From Nocardia jejuensis NBRC 103114 (GTDB lineage Bacteria > Actinomycetota > Actinomycetes > Mycobacteriales > Mycobacteriaceae), in assembly GCF_001613145.1 (NCBI RefSeq), contig NZ_BDBU01000034.1, positions 62,001 through 126,000 on the forward strand: a stretch of 64,000 nt of DNA, written 5' to 3'. The notes under the pieces are model-generated. The model saw only the letters and a list, made by a program, of their open reading frames with translations, did not search any database and was not told where the DNA came from. The translations under genes and the position numbers were made by a program. Shown here piece after piece: positions 32,179 through 39,665 of the stretch. Position 1 is the stretch's first letter, and each line of letters starts with the position of its first letter.

Positions 32179-33456
32179 CTACTGCCGACTCTGCTGTGAG
32201 ACTCGGTACCAGCCGTTTTCGTCGCAGGCGACCAGGCCGGCGAGTTCCAGTGCGCACAGGGTGGCGCGAGTGGCGGGTAGGGGAAGGCCGGAGCCGTCGG
32301 CGATCGAGCGTGGCAGGCGGGACCCGACGGCGGGGAGGGCGGCGAAGATTCGGGCCTCGTCTCCGGTGAGGTTGTGCTGCGGTTCCGGGGGCACCACGCC
32401 GGGAAGCGACAGTCGCAGTGGGCCCGCCTCGTCGAGGATCTCGTCGGCGCGGGTGACCAGGAATGCTTCGCCGTCGCGGATCATGCGGTGGCATCCGACC
32501 GATGCGGCAGAGGTCACCGGGCCGGGGACCGCCAGCGCCGGTCTGCCCAGTCGGCGAGACCATTTCACGGTATTGCGCGCACCGCTGCGCGCCCCCGCTT
32601 CGACCACGACGACTCCGTCCGCCAAGGCCGCGATGAGCCGGTTCCGGGCCAGGAAGTGATGCTTGCGGGCCGCGGTTCCCGGCGGATACTCGGTGACCAC
32701 CAGGCCCGTGTCCGCGATCTCGGCGAGCAGCCGATCGTGCTGCACGGGGTAGGGCCGGTCCACCCCGCAGGCCAGCACCGCCACGGTCACCCCGCCCACT
32801 GCGAGCGCGGCCCGATGCGCCGTTCCGTCTATCCCGAATGCCGCACCCGACACGATCGTCCACCCCCGCACCGCCAACTCCCCCGCGATCTCCCCGGTCG
32901 CGTGATTTCCGTACCCGGTGCTGCACCGCGCGCCCACCACCGCGATCGCCTTCTCCGTGCAGTGCGCCAGCGACCGCGGTCCCCGAGCCCACAACACCAG
33001 CGGCACAGCGGCATCGGTGTCCCGCCCCGAATCCAACTGCCCCAACCCCAGCATTCGCCACGCCGGCCACTCCTGATCGTCCGGCGTGATCACCCGTCCA
33101 CCCAGCCGCTCCACCAGCGCCAGATCCGCTTCCGCGCAATCGATCCCCCGCCGCAGCTCGGTAGCCCCGCGCAGCGCCTCCGGCAACACGCACTCCCGCA
33201 CCGCCCGCGCGGCTTCCACCACCCCCACCGACTCGATCAACGCCGAGAGCGCCGCACAGGGCCCCTGCACCACGCGCGAGAGATACACCCATGCCAACCG
33301 CCGCTCGTCCGAGCCGCGTTTTGCCCCCGAATCCACGCCACCCGCGGCGGCATCGGCGGTGCCGCGCCCGGATGCGCGTTCAGGCGTGAGTTGTTCGAAC
33401 GATGGTGTGCAGCTGCTTTTCTCGACGAGGTCGGAGGTGGATTCCTCGATACTCAT
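32179..33456 (-). CDS. dprA: DNA-processing protein DprA
   Basis: A 425-residue protein. ATG 33456 is chosen because it overlaps the yifB stop (ATGA). Residues about 1-60 are a disordered extension; a SAM-like region follows (RLAWVYLSRVVQGP). The Rossmann-like core has VVGARCSTGYGNHATGEIA, GWTIVSGAAFGIDGTAHRAA, ACGVDRPYPVQHDRLL, EYPPGTAARKHHFLARNRLI and VVVEAGARSGARNT. A C-terminal winged-helix (DML1-like) ends the protein. DprA loads RecA on incoming single-stranded DNA during transformation; many non-competent actinobacteria keep the yraN-yifB-dprA cluster, so its role here is uncertain. Confidence 0.96.
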   Translation of the reverse strand: MSIEESTSDLVEKSSCTPSFEQLTPERASGRGTADAAAGGVDSGAKRGSDERRLAWVYLSRVVQGPCAALSALIESVGVVEAARAVRECVLPEALRGATELRRGIDCAEADLALVERLGGRVITPDDQEWPAWRMLGLGQLDSGRDTDAAVPLVLWARGPRSLAHCTEKAIAVVGARCSTGYGNHATGEIAGELAVRGWTIVSGAAFGIDGTAHRAALAVGGVTVAVLACGVDRPYPVQHDRLLAEIADTGLVVTEYPPGTAARKHHFLARNRLIAALADGVVVVEAGARSGARNTVKWSRRLGRPALAVPGPVTSAASVGCHRMIRDGEAFLVTRADEILDEAGPLRLSLPGVVPPEPQHNLTGDEARIFAALPAVGSRLPRSIADGSGLPLPATRATLCALELAGLVACDENGWYRVSQQSRQ

Positions 33457-34961
33457 ATCGCTCCTCGCTGCCGGAAGCCGAGGGCCTGCAGGACATCCTG
33501 GGGAGTGGGGATCCCGCCACCTCGCAGATCGCATACCGTCCAGGCGACTCGGATCGCCCTGTCCGCACCCCGGGCGGACATGCGGCCGTGCCGGAGGGCG
33601 TTCTCCACGGGGGCCAGCGCGTCGGCGGGGAGGCGGAATTTCTGACGCAGGATGTGGCCGGGGACTTCGGCATTGGTGGTGAGGCCGAGGTCGGACCAGC
33701 GGTCGGCGGCGGCGGCGCGGGCCGCTGACACTCGGGCTCGGACGGTTTCACTGCTTTCGACCTCGGTGTCGCTGAAAGCGCCGGCGGATTGGGCGTGCAT
33801 CTGGACCGTGAGGTCGATGCGATCCATCAGCGGGCCGGAGAGTTTGCCCAGATAGCGGCGGCGCGCCAGCGGGGCGCAGATGCAGTCGATATCGCGAGCG
33901 GGGGCACACGGGCAGGGGTTCGCGGCCAGCACGAGTTGGAAGCGGGCGGGATAGCGTGCCACGCCGTCGCGGCGAGCGATGCGAACCTCGCCCTCCTCCA
34001 GGGGCGTACGCAGCGCCTCGAGGACTTTCGTGCCGATCTCCGCGCATTCGTCCAGGAACAGCACGCCTCGGTGCGCACAGCTGGCGGCACCCGGGCGGGC
34101 CGAACCCGAACCACCGCCGACCATCGCCGTCACCGAGGTCGAATGATGGGGCGCGACGAAAGGCGGCCAGGTGATGAGGGGATGGTCGTCGGTCAAGGTG
34201 CCCGCCACCGAGTGGATCGCGGTCACCTCCAGCGACTCCCGCTCCCGCAGCGGCGGGAGCAGACTCGGAAGCCGTTGCGCGAGCATGGTTTTACCGATTC
34301 CGGGCGGACCGGTGAGCAGCAGGTGATGGCCACCGGCGGCGGCCACCTCGAGCGCCCAGCGCGCCTCGTCCTGACCGACGACCTCGTTCAGGTCCCCGAT
34401 GGCCGGGACGGGAACCGGGCGCATCGGTTCCGGAGCGGCGAGTTCACCGCTGCCGCGCAACCAGTCCACCAGCTCGATCAGAGTGGTTGCGCCCAGTACC
34501 CGCACACCGTCGACCAATCCGGCCTCGGCCAGCGCGGCCACCGGAACCACGACCGTGCCGCGCCCGGAATTGCGGGCCGCGATCACCGCGGGCAGGATGC
34601 CGCGCACGCGCCGGATCCGGCCGTCCAGGGCCAGTTCGCCCAGCAGTACCGCGCCCGCGAGGCGTGGACCGGGGATGGAACCGGCCGCGTCCAGCACGGC
34701 GGCGGCCAAGGCCAGGTCGTACACGCTGCCGACCTTGGGCAGGGTGGCCGGGGACAGGGCCAGGATCACCCGCCCGTCGGGCCATTTCTCCCCGGAGTTG
34801 GAGATCGCCGCGCGCACCCGGTCCCGCGACTCCTGCAGCGTGGTGTCGGGCCGCCCGACCAGATGAACCGAGGGCAACCCCTGCCCGATATCCGCCTCGA
34901 TCTCGACGAGCTGCCCGTCCACCCCGGTCACGGCGACGGAGTACGCCCTGCCCAGTGGCAT
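33453..34961 (-). CDS. YifB/ComM-family Mg-chelatase-like AAA+ ATPase
   Basis: A 502-residue protein with three parts: the N-terminal ChlI-like Lon-protease-fold region (MPLGRAYSVAVTGVDGQLVE, SVHLVGRPDTTLQESRDRVR), the AAA+ core with Walker A GPPGIGKTMLAQRLPSLLP and Walker B VLFLDECAEI, and the Mg-chelatase C-terminal helical part (DRIDLTVQ, then ALRHGRMSARGADRAIRVAW). A cysteine-rich insert (CPCAPARDIDCICAP) may bind metal, as in the family. ComM is a hexameric branch-migration helicase in natural transformation. The gene starts one base after yraN and its stop overlaps dprA, so yraN-yifB-dprA are translated together. Confidence 0.96.
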   Translation of the reverse strand: MPLGRAYSVAVTGVDGQLVEIEADIGQGLPSVHLVGRPDTTLQESRDRVRAAISNSGEKWPDGRVILALSPATLPKVGSVYDLALAAAVLDAAGSIPGPRLAGAVLLGELALDGRIRRVRGILPAVIAARNSGRGTVVVPVAALAEAGLVDGVRVLGATTLIELVDWLRGSGELAAPEPMRPVPVPAIGDLNEVVGQDEARWALEVAAAGGHHLLLTGPPGIGKTMLAQRLPSLLPPLRERESLEVTAIHSVAGTLTDDHPLITWPPFVAPHHSTSVTAMVGGGSGSARPGAASCAHRGVLFLDECAEIGTKVLEALRTPLEEGEVRIARRDGVARYPARFQLVLAANPCPCAPARDIDCICAPLARRRYLGKLSGPLMDRIDLTVQMHAQSAGAFSDTEVESSETVRARVSAARAAAADRWSDLGLTTNAEVPGHILRQKFRLPADALAPVENALRHGRMSARGADRAIRVAWTVCDLRGGGIPTPQDVLQALGFRQRGAI

Positions 34962-34962
34962 C

Positions 34963-35322
34963 TCAGAACACCGCCTCGAGGTGCTGAATCACCGGATCGC
35001 CACCGCAGCGCCTCAGCAGGACTGAAACAACGTCGAATCGGATCCGCAGCCATGGACCGCGCTGTTCGTCCAGCCACAGCAGCGCCAGGCGTCTTATTCG
35101 CTGCTGTTTGAGGTAGGTGACGGCCTCGGCCGGTGTCCCGAACCCGAGCCCGCTGCGCGTCTTGACTTCGATGAACACCGTGACACCCGCATCACGGGCG
35201 ATGATGTCCAGTTCGCCGTACCGGCACCGCCAATTGCGAGCCACGATCTCGAGCCCGGCCGCGCTCAGAAATCGCGCCGCCAGCTCCTCCCCCTGCGCTC
35301 CCAGCGCGAGATTGTCTCCCAT
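34963..35322 (-). CDS. UPF0102/YraN-family protein
   Basis: About 119 residues. ATG 35322 is chosen as the start nearest the conserved opening (NLALGAQGEELAARFLSAAG); two in-frame starts up to 39 bases further upstream are possible. The endonuclease-like fold is visible in ARNWRCRYGELDIIARD and VTVFIEVKTRSGLGFG, the GE(L/I)D...VFVEVK pattern of Holliday-junction-resolvase-like YraN proteins. The D...E-x-K residues could form a metal site. Function is unproven in most bacteria. It heads the yraN-yifB-dprA string. Confidence 0.92.
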   Translation of the reverse strand: MGDNLALGAQGEELAARFLSAAGLEIVARNWRCRYGELDIIARDAGVTVFIEVKTRSGLGFGTPAEAVTYLKQQRIRRLALLWLDEQRGPWLRIRFDVVSVLLRRCGGDPVIQHLEAVF

Positions 35323-35409
35323 GGAAGCCAGCATGGCCGGGCCCGTGACGGACCCGGCCATGCCGACCTGGGAAAACTGCTGCCCTGTGAATAACGGAGA
35401 GCCTGTGGA

Positions 35410-35715
35410 TTACTCGGGAAGCCGCAGGTCGGGCTTCTCCAGCTCCTCGATATTCACGTCTTTGAAGGTGATCACACGAACGTGCTTCACGAAGCGGGCG
35501 GGCCGGTACATGTCCCAAACCCATGCATCGGACATCCGCACCTCGAAGTACACCTCGCCATCGGCGTTCTGCGGTCGCAGCTCGACGGTATTGGCCAGGT
35601 AGAAGCGGCGCTCGGTCTCCACCACATACGAGAACTGACCGACGATGTCCTTGTACTCGCGGTACAGGGATAGTTCCATCTCGGTTTCGTATTTCTCGAG
35701 ATCCTCGGCGCTCAT
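35410..35715 (-). CDS. DUF2469 domain-containing protein
   Basis: A 101-residue acidic protein. ATG 35715 is chosen because it starts the conserved region MSAEDLEKYETEMELSLYRE. The remainder (FSYVVETERRFYLANTVEL, YFEVRMSDAWVWDMYRPARF, HVRVITFKDVNIEELEKPDL) is highly conserved among actinobacteria and always sits between rnhB and yraN or nearby (Rv2901c in M. tuberculosis, from memory). Its function is unknown. It overlaps nothing and lies 43 bases after rnhB on the same strand. Confidence 0.93.
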   Translation of the reverse strand: MSAEDLEKYETEMELSLYREYKDIVGQFSYVVETERRFYLANTVELRPQNADGEVYFEVRMSDAWVWDMYRPARFVKHVRVITFKDVNIEELEKPDLRLPE

Positions 35716-35758
35716 CGGGTGGAACGTCCTCCTTATCGCCACACTGGGTGTGGAGACA

Positions 35759-36523
35759 TCATCCCGCATACGCGGTATCGGTAGCCACTCGGCCGGTCTC
35801 CCGCACGTTTCGCCACGATCGCCGGTGCTCGCTGGTCGGGCCCAGCCGGCGCAACGCCTCGTTGTGCTCCGCGGTGTTGTAGCCCTTGTGGGCGGCGAAT
35901 CCGTAGCCGGGATGTTGCTTGTCGAGATCGACCATAATCCGATCCCGGGTCACTTTGGCAAGCACGCTCGCCGCCGCGATGCAGGCCGCCGTCGCGTCCC
36001 CGCCGATCACCGGGAGCGACGGCACCGGAATCCCCGGCACCCGGAAACCGTCGGTGAGCACGTACCCGGGCACCGGATCCAGCCCGGCCACCGCGCGGCG
36101 CATGCCCTCGATATTGGCCACGTGGATACCGATCGAGTCGATCTCCCAGGCCGGGATCACGATCACCGAATAGGCGAGCGCCAGCCGTTTGATGACCGGG
36201 AAGAGCTCCTCGCGCACGGACTCGGTGAGCCGCTTGGAATCGTCGAGCCCGGCCAGCGCGGTATGCGCCTTCGGCGCGAGCAGGCAGGCCGCGACCACCA
36301 GCGGCCCCGCCGAGGGACCGCGCCCGGCCTCGTCCACGCCCGCGACGGGCCCCAGCCCACTGCGGATCAGCGCCGATTCGAGCGTGCGTAGTCCACCGGC
36401 CCGGCGCATCACCACGCGCGGCGGCCATTCACCGCGTTCGATCGGCTGAATCTTCTTGCGGCCCTGTTGCTTCCGGCTCACGCCGGGTTTGGCCGGGGCC
36501 GCACCGCTCGCCATCTTGCCCAC
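35759..36523 (-). CDS. rnhB: Ribonuclease HII
   Basis: About 254 residues. The first half-dozen residues are uncertain (two close ATGs at MGKMASG). After a basic N-terminal tail of about 45 residues, the RNase HII core has GVDEAGRGPSAGPLVVAA with the catalytic D-E pair, GLDDSKRLTE, YVLTDGFRVPG (third catalytic Asp) and ATAACIAAASVLAKVTRDRI with HPGYGFAAHKGYNT, which complete the substrate-handling surface. The enzyme removes ribonucleotides and RNA primers from DNA. It sits between lepB and the DUF2469 gene, the mycobacterial order. Confidence 0.96.
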   Translation of the reverse strand: MGKMASGAAPAKPGVSRKQQGRKKIQPIERGEWPPRVVMRRAGGLRTLESALIRSGLGPVAGVDEAGRGPSAGPLVVAACLLAPKAHTALAGLDDSKRLTESVREELFPVIKRLALAYSVIVIPAWEIDSIGIHVANIEGMRRAVAGLDPVPGYVLTDGFRVPGIPVPSLPVIGGDATAACIAAASVLAKVTRDRIMVDLDKQHPGYGFAAHKGYNTAEHNEALRRLGPTSEHRRSWRNVRETGRVATDTAYAG

Positions 36524-36554
36524 CGGTCGATTATCCCGTAGCTCTCGGTTGCCA

Positions 36555-36588
36555 GCTGTCAGTTGGTCTGTGCTGTCAGTTGGTTTGT
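36555..36588. repeat. Tandem 17-bp duplication spanning the lepB stop codon
   Basis: GCTGTCAGTTGGTCTGT (36555-36571) is followed directly by GCTGTCAGTTGGTTTGT (36572-36588), with one mismatch. The lepB stop (complement of 36576-36578) is in the second unit. Confidence 0.85.
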
Positions 36589-37379
36589 GGATCTTCCGAT
36601 TTCACCGAGCCGATGCGCCCCAGCGGCCAGATCTTGAACACGGCCTTGCCGCGCACGTCGTCGACCGGAACGGTGCCCTGCAGCTCGTCCTTCTGGTGGT
36701 AGCGCGAGTCGGCGGATTCGGCGCGGTTGTCGCCCATCACCCACAGGTTTCCGTTCGGCACCGTGATCGGGCCGAACGCGCGCCCGCCCGCGTTGAACGG
36801 AACGTCCGGATGCGCGGGATCGAACGGATTGTTGAACTTCACGTACGGCTCGTCCAAAGGCTTGCCGTCCACCAGGATTCGTCCCTGCGCGTCACAGCAT
36901 TCGACCTTCTGCCCACCGGTCGCGATGACCCGCTTGACCAGATCGTTCTCGTCCGGCGGCACCAGGCCGAAGAAGGACAGGAAGTTCTGCAGTCCGCGCA
37001 CCACGGTGTTCTGCGAGCGAATCGACTTGTAGTGCTTGTTCCAGTCGTCGGTCGGGCCGACGAACACGACCACGTCGCCCGGCTTCGGATCACCGAAGTA
37101 GTAGCTCATCTTCTGCACGTAGATGCGGTCGCCCGTGCAACCCGCGCACCCGTGCAGGGTGGGCTCCATCGACTGGGAGGGAATCACGTACGGCCGTCCG
37201 ATGAACGTCACGACCAACGCGGTGATGACCGCCGCGATGCCGACCAGCATCGGCAGTTCCTGCCAGAACGGTCGCTGCTTCTTCTTCGGCTTCTGGTCGG
37301 GTGTCCCGGCCACAGGGTCCTGCGTACGACCGTCGTCGTCCGACCCGGGCACAGTCACCGACTCGCTCTCGTCTGCCAC
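36576..37379 (-). CDS. lepB: Signal peptidase I
   Basis: About 267 residues from GTG 37379. An earlier GTG (37400) lies inside the rplS hairpin, so the later one is preferred, though neither has a clear ribosome-binding site. A charged N-terminal tail (KPKKKQR) precedes one transmembrane helix (about 43-60). Catalytic serine S70 is in PSQSMEPTL and the general-base lysine K149 in DLVKRVIATGG. Box E is GDNRAESADSR. A CAGC/CC cysteine set (HGCAGCTGD, KVECCDAQ) may form disulfides outside the membrane, as in mycobacterial LepB. The enzyme cleaves Sec and Tat signal peptides at the outer face of the membrane. It lies downstream of rplS. Confidence 0.95.
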   Translation of the reverse strand: MADESESVTVPGSDDDGRTQDPVAGTPDQKPKKKQRPFWQELPMLVGIAAVITALVVTFIGRPYVIPSQSMEPTLHGCAGCTGDRIYVQKMSYYFGDPKPGDVVVFVGPTDDWNKHYKSIRSQNTVVRGLQNFLSFFGLVPPDENDLVKRVIATGGQKVECCDAQGRILVDGKPLDEPYVKFNNPFDPAHPDVPFNAGGRAFGPITVPNGNLWVMGDNRAESADSRYHQKDELQGTVPVDDVRGKAVFKIWPLGRIGSVKSEDPQTN

Positions 37380-37386
37380 CGCAACA

Positions 37387-37430
37387 GAGTAGCCCGGCAC
37401 CGCGAAGAACCATGCGGTGCCGGGCTACTC
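37387..37430 (-). terminator. Hairpin between rplS and lepB
   Basis: A perfect 17-bp inverted repeat (37387-37403 and 37414-37430, GAGTAGCCCGGCACCGC) with a 10-base loop, 45 bases beyond the rplS stop. It can attenuate readthrough into lepB, and its distal arm covers one possible lepB start codon. Confidence 0.75.
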
Positions 37431-37474
37431 GGCGTTCTGGAAGGCTGGAGGTTTCCCCGTACAGGGAAATCAGC

Positions 37475-37816
37475 TCAGCGCTTTTCCTTGATCTTGGCGG
37501 CCTTGCCACGCAGATCGCGGAGGTAGTACAGCTTGGCGCGACGCACGTCACCGCGGGTCACGACCTCGATCTTGTCGAGGTTGGGGCTGTGCACCGGGAA
37601 GGTGCGCTCCACGCCGACACCGAACGACACCTTGCGGACGGTGAAGGTCTCGCGGATGCCACCGTTCTGACGACGGATGACAACGCCCTTGAAGACCTGG
37701 ACGCGCTCCTTGTTGCCTTCGATAACCTTCACGTGCACATTGACCGTGTCACCCGGGCGGAAGTCCGGGACGTCGCTACGCAGCGACTTTTCATCGACGA
37801 AGTCGAGGGTGTTCAT
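37475..37816 (-). CDS. rplS: 50S ribosomal protein L19
   Basis: A 113-residue ribosomal protein of standard length at the 30S-50S interface. Recognised by MNTLDFVDEKSLRSDVPDFR, FRPGDTVNVHVKVIEGNKER, VQVFKGVVIRRQNGGIRETF, TVRKVSFGVGVERTFPVHSP and RRAKLYYLRDLRGKAAKIKE. A terminator-like hairpin follows. It lies in the rpsP-trmD-rplS ribosomal neighbourhood, though here a membrane-protein gene and tex separate it from trmD. Confidence 0.98.
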   Translation of the reverse strand: MNTLDFVDEKSLRSDVPDFRPGDTVNVHVKVIEGNKERVQVFKGVVIRRQNGGIRETFTVRKVSFGVGVERTFPVHSPNLDKIEVVTRGDVRRAKLYYLRDLRGKAAKIKEKR

Positions 37817-38077
37817 TATCGTCCTTATAGGTTCGCGCGAACAGAGGAACCTGGCGGCTGCGCGAGGCGCTCGACCGGTTCGTGCTCCGGATATTGGTCG
37901 GTACCTGGGCGGACTCTCCTGTGTTCAGGACAGTCTCCGTGCCGAGGCAACCTGAACATTGTGCCAGATGGCAAAGGTGGGCCGGAAATCCGGGGGGTCG
38001 CACCGACCGACCGCGGGTGATCGCCCGCGCCGGCCGGGGGTGGACCGTGCCGCTCGAGACTCCCCCGCCCGGTCACG

Positions 38078-38950
38078 TCAGTCCGCGATTTTCTGGCTAC
38101 CGGATCGGTGGTAGGTCGGGATGGGAGCGGGCGGGGCCGGAACGACCGTGCGCACCAACTCCTCCTCCGCGGCCCTGCGCACGTGCGCCACATCGGGCTT
38201 ACCGGCGACCAGGTCCTGGACGAAGATCTTGGCGCGGATGAGCGGTCGCCGATAGCGGCGTTCGCGTGCGATGGCCCGCCGCATGACACCCTTGCGCCGG
38301 CCGTAGCGCCAGCGCGCCCAGGGAGCGCCCGGCCTGCTCAGCCGCAATGCGCCGATCACCAGCAGCGGCAGGAAGAACATGCCGAACAGACCGGTCCAGA
38401 TCTTGCCCTTGGCGATGACGACGGCCGCCAGCACCAGATTCACCAGCGCGAAAACCACGATGACGATGCGCTCGGCCGCGCCCGGATCGGTCCGGAAGTC
38501 GTTGATGTCCAGCAACCAGAGCGGATGGAACCCGAGCAGCAGCAGCCCGGTGACCGCGACCGCCACGAACACCGCGTCCACCGAAGTCCGGCCCTGCTCT
38601 TCCCAGTACACGTCGCGCAGGTAGTAGATGAGCGCGAACTCGTCCAGCACCAGCGCCGCGCCGACGCCGAAGAAGGCCGCGCACGCGCTGATCACCCCGA
38701 CGCTGCTCTGATACAGCGCCATCATCGACATCCCGGACACGAGCACCAGGATCACGCCGAACACCATGTGATGAATGTGCACGTCCCCCGCGCGCACGTT
38801 CCCCGGCCACCATCTGACCTGTTTCCTGATGAGCCGCACACTGATTCGGATCAGGATGAATCCGACAATGAACCCGAGCAGCAGGCACGCCAGGGGCAAC
38901 CGTCCGCTGGCGACGACATCCTCGCTCCACCACCGCCGAAAATCCGTCAT
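38078..38950 (-). CDS. Conserved actinobacterial integral membrane protein
   Basis: A 290-residue membrane protein from ATG 38950. Six or so hydrophobic helices occupy residues about 15-215 (LPLACLLLGFIVGFILIRIS, MVFGVILVLVSGMSMMAL, ISACAAFFGVGAALVLDEFA, AVFVAVAVTGLLLLGFHPLW, IVIVVFALVNLVLAAVVIAK, GLFGMFFLPLLVIGAL). The motif GDVHIHHMVFG, with three histidines at the membrane edge, and LDEFALIYYLRD are conserved-looking and could bind metal. A long basic tail (RRKGVMRRAIARERRYRRP) ends the protein inside the cell. I recognise the type from actinobacterial genomes, but no function is known to me. Confidence 0.8.
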   Translation of the reverse strand: MTDFRRWWSEDVVASGRLPLACLLLGFIVGFILIRISVRLIRKQVRWWPGNVRAGDVHIHHMVFGVILVLVSGMSMMALYQSSVGVISACAAFFGVGAALVLDEFALIYYLRDVYWEEQGRTSVDAVFVAVAVTGLLLLGFHPLWLLDINDFRTDPGAAERIVIVVFALVNLVLAAVVIAKGKIWTGLFGMFFLPLLVIGALRLSRPGAPWARWRYGRRKGVMRRAIARERRYRRPLIRAKIFVQDLVAGKPDVAHVRRAAEEELVRTVVPAPPAPIPTYHRSGSQKIAD

Positions 38951-39181
38951 GCCTCCGTCACTCCACGCTGAGTCCCCGCGGTCCCCTGGCTCCAGCCACG
39001 CTACCTGTCTCCGGCAGGTGCCCACCCGACCTGGTCCGACGCATCCGGCGTGTACGTACGTGATCACTTACCGCGCGTCGGCGACCCGATTCGCGGGACC
39101 GACCGGCAGGTTCAGCGTCCACTCACATTCGGCGGGCATGATCGACGGTAGTCAGCAACCCATCAGCGAGAGGACCGATCG

Positions 39182-39406
39182 GTGCCCACATACCCGGAAG
39201 CCTTGGATAGATGGACCGACGAGGGCGGCGCGCTCCCCGGCGGTGCGACCCCGACCGGCTCACCGGCCCGCTCGTCCCTGCGCGGCGCCCGCGACGTGAT
39301 TCGACCCAGGACCGCTCTCGCACTGCTCGTCGCGGTGGCGGCGATCATGGGCGCGCGGGCCGCCTTCCGCCGGGCGCGCGGCATCTCGGCCTCGGGCCGC
39401 GGCTGA
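39182..39406 (+). CDS. Small hypothetical membrane protein
   Basis: A 74-residue protein from GTG 39182, preceded by GAGAGGACC at a suitable distance. Residues 1-40 are hydrophilic (MPTYPEALDRWTDEGG and onward), then one hydrophobic helix (about 42-58, RTALALLVAVAAIMGARAAF) and an Arg-rich end. It stands alone, divergent from the membrane-protein gene and followed 54 bases later by a strong hairpin, which supports a real transcription unit. I do not recognise the family. Confidence 0.5.
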   Translation: MPTYPEALDRWTDEGGALPGGATPTGSPARSSLRGARDVIRPRTALALLVAVAAIMGARAAFRRARGISASGRG

Positions 39407-39460
39407 ACGCGTTCCCGAACCAGAGTCCGGCCACATCGAGACGCCGGATCCCAGCTCACG

Positions 39461-39497
39461 AGGAAGGGCCCCGGCGAACGTTGCCGGGGCCCTTCCT
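39461..39497. terminator. Bidirectional hairpin terminator upstream of the tex stop
   Basis: AGGAAGGGCCCCGGC pairs perfectly with GCCGGGGCCCTTCCT (15 bp, 7-base loop), followed by CTCTTT on the plus strand. It lies between a small plus-strand gene and the convergent tex gene. Confidence 0.85.
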
Positions 39498-39665
39498 CTT
39501 TCGTGCCGAACTACCTGACCGGCCTCATTGGGCGCGCAGTCTGGACCCGCGAACTCCACTGCCGGGGTTCCCGAACCCATGCAGCCCGAGGTGCTCGAAG
39601 CCGCAGGGCTCGATACCGAGCTCGTGTGCTCGAATCACAGTCCCGGGCACCGCACCCGGCGTTGG

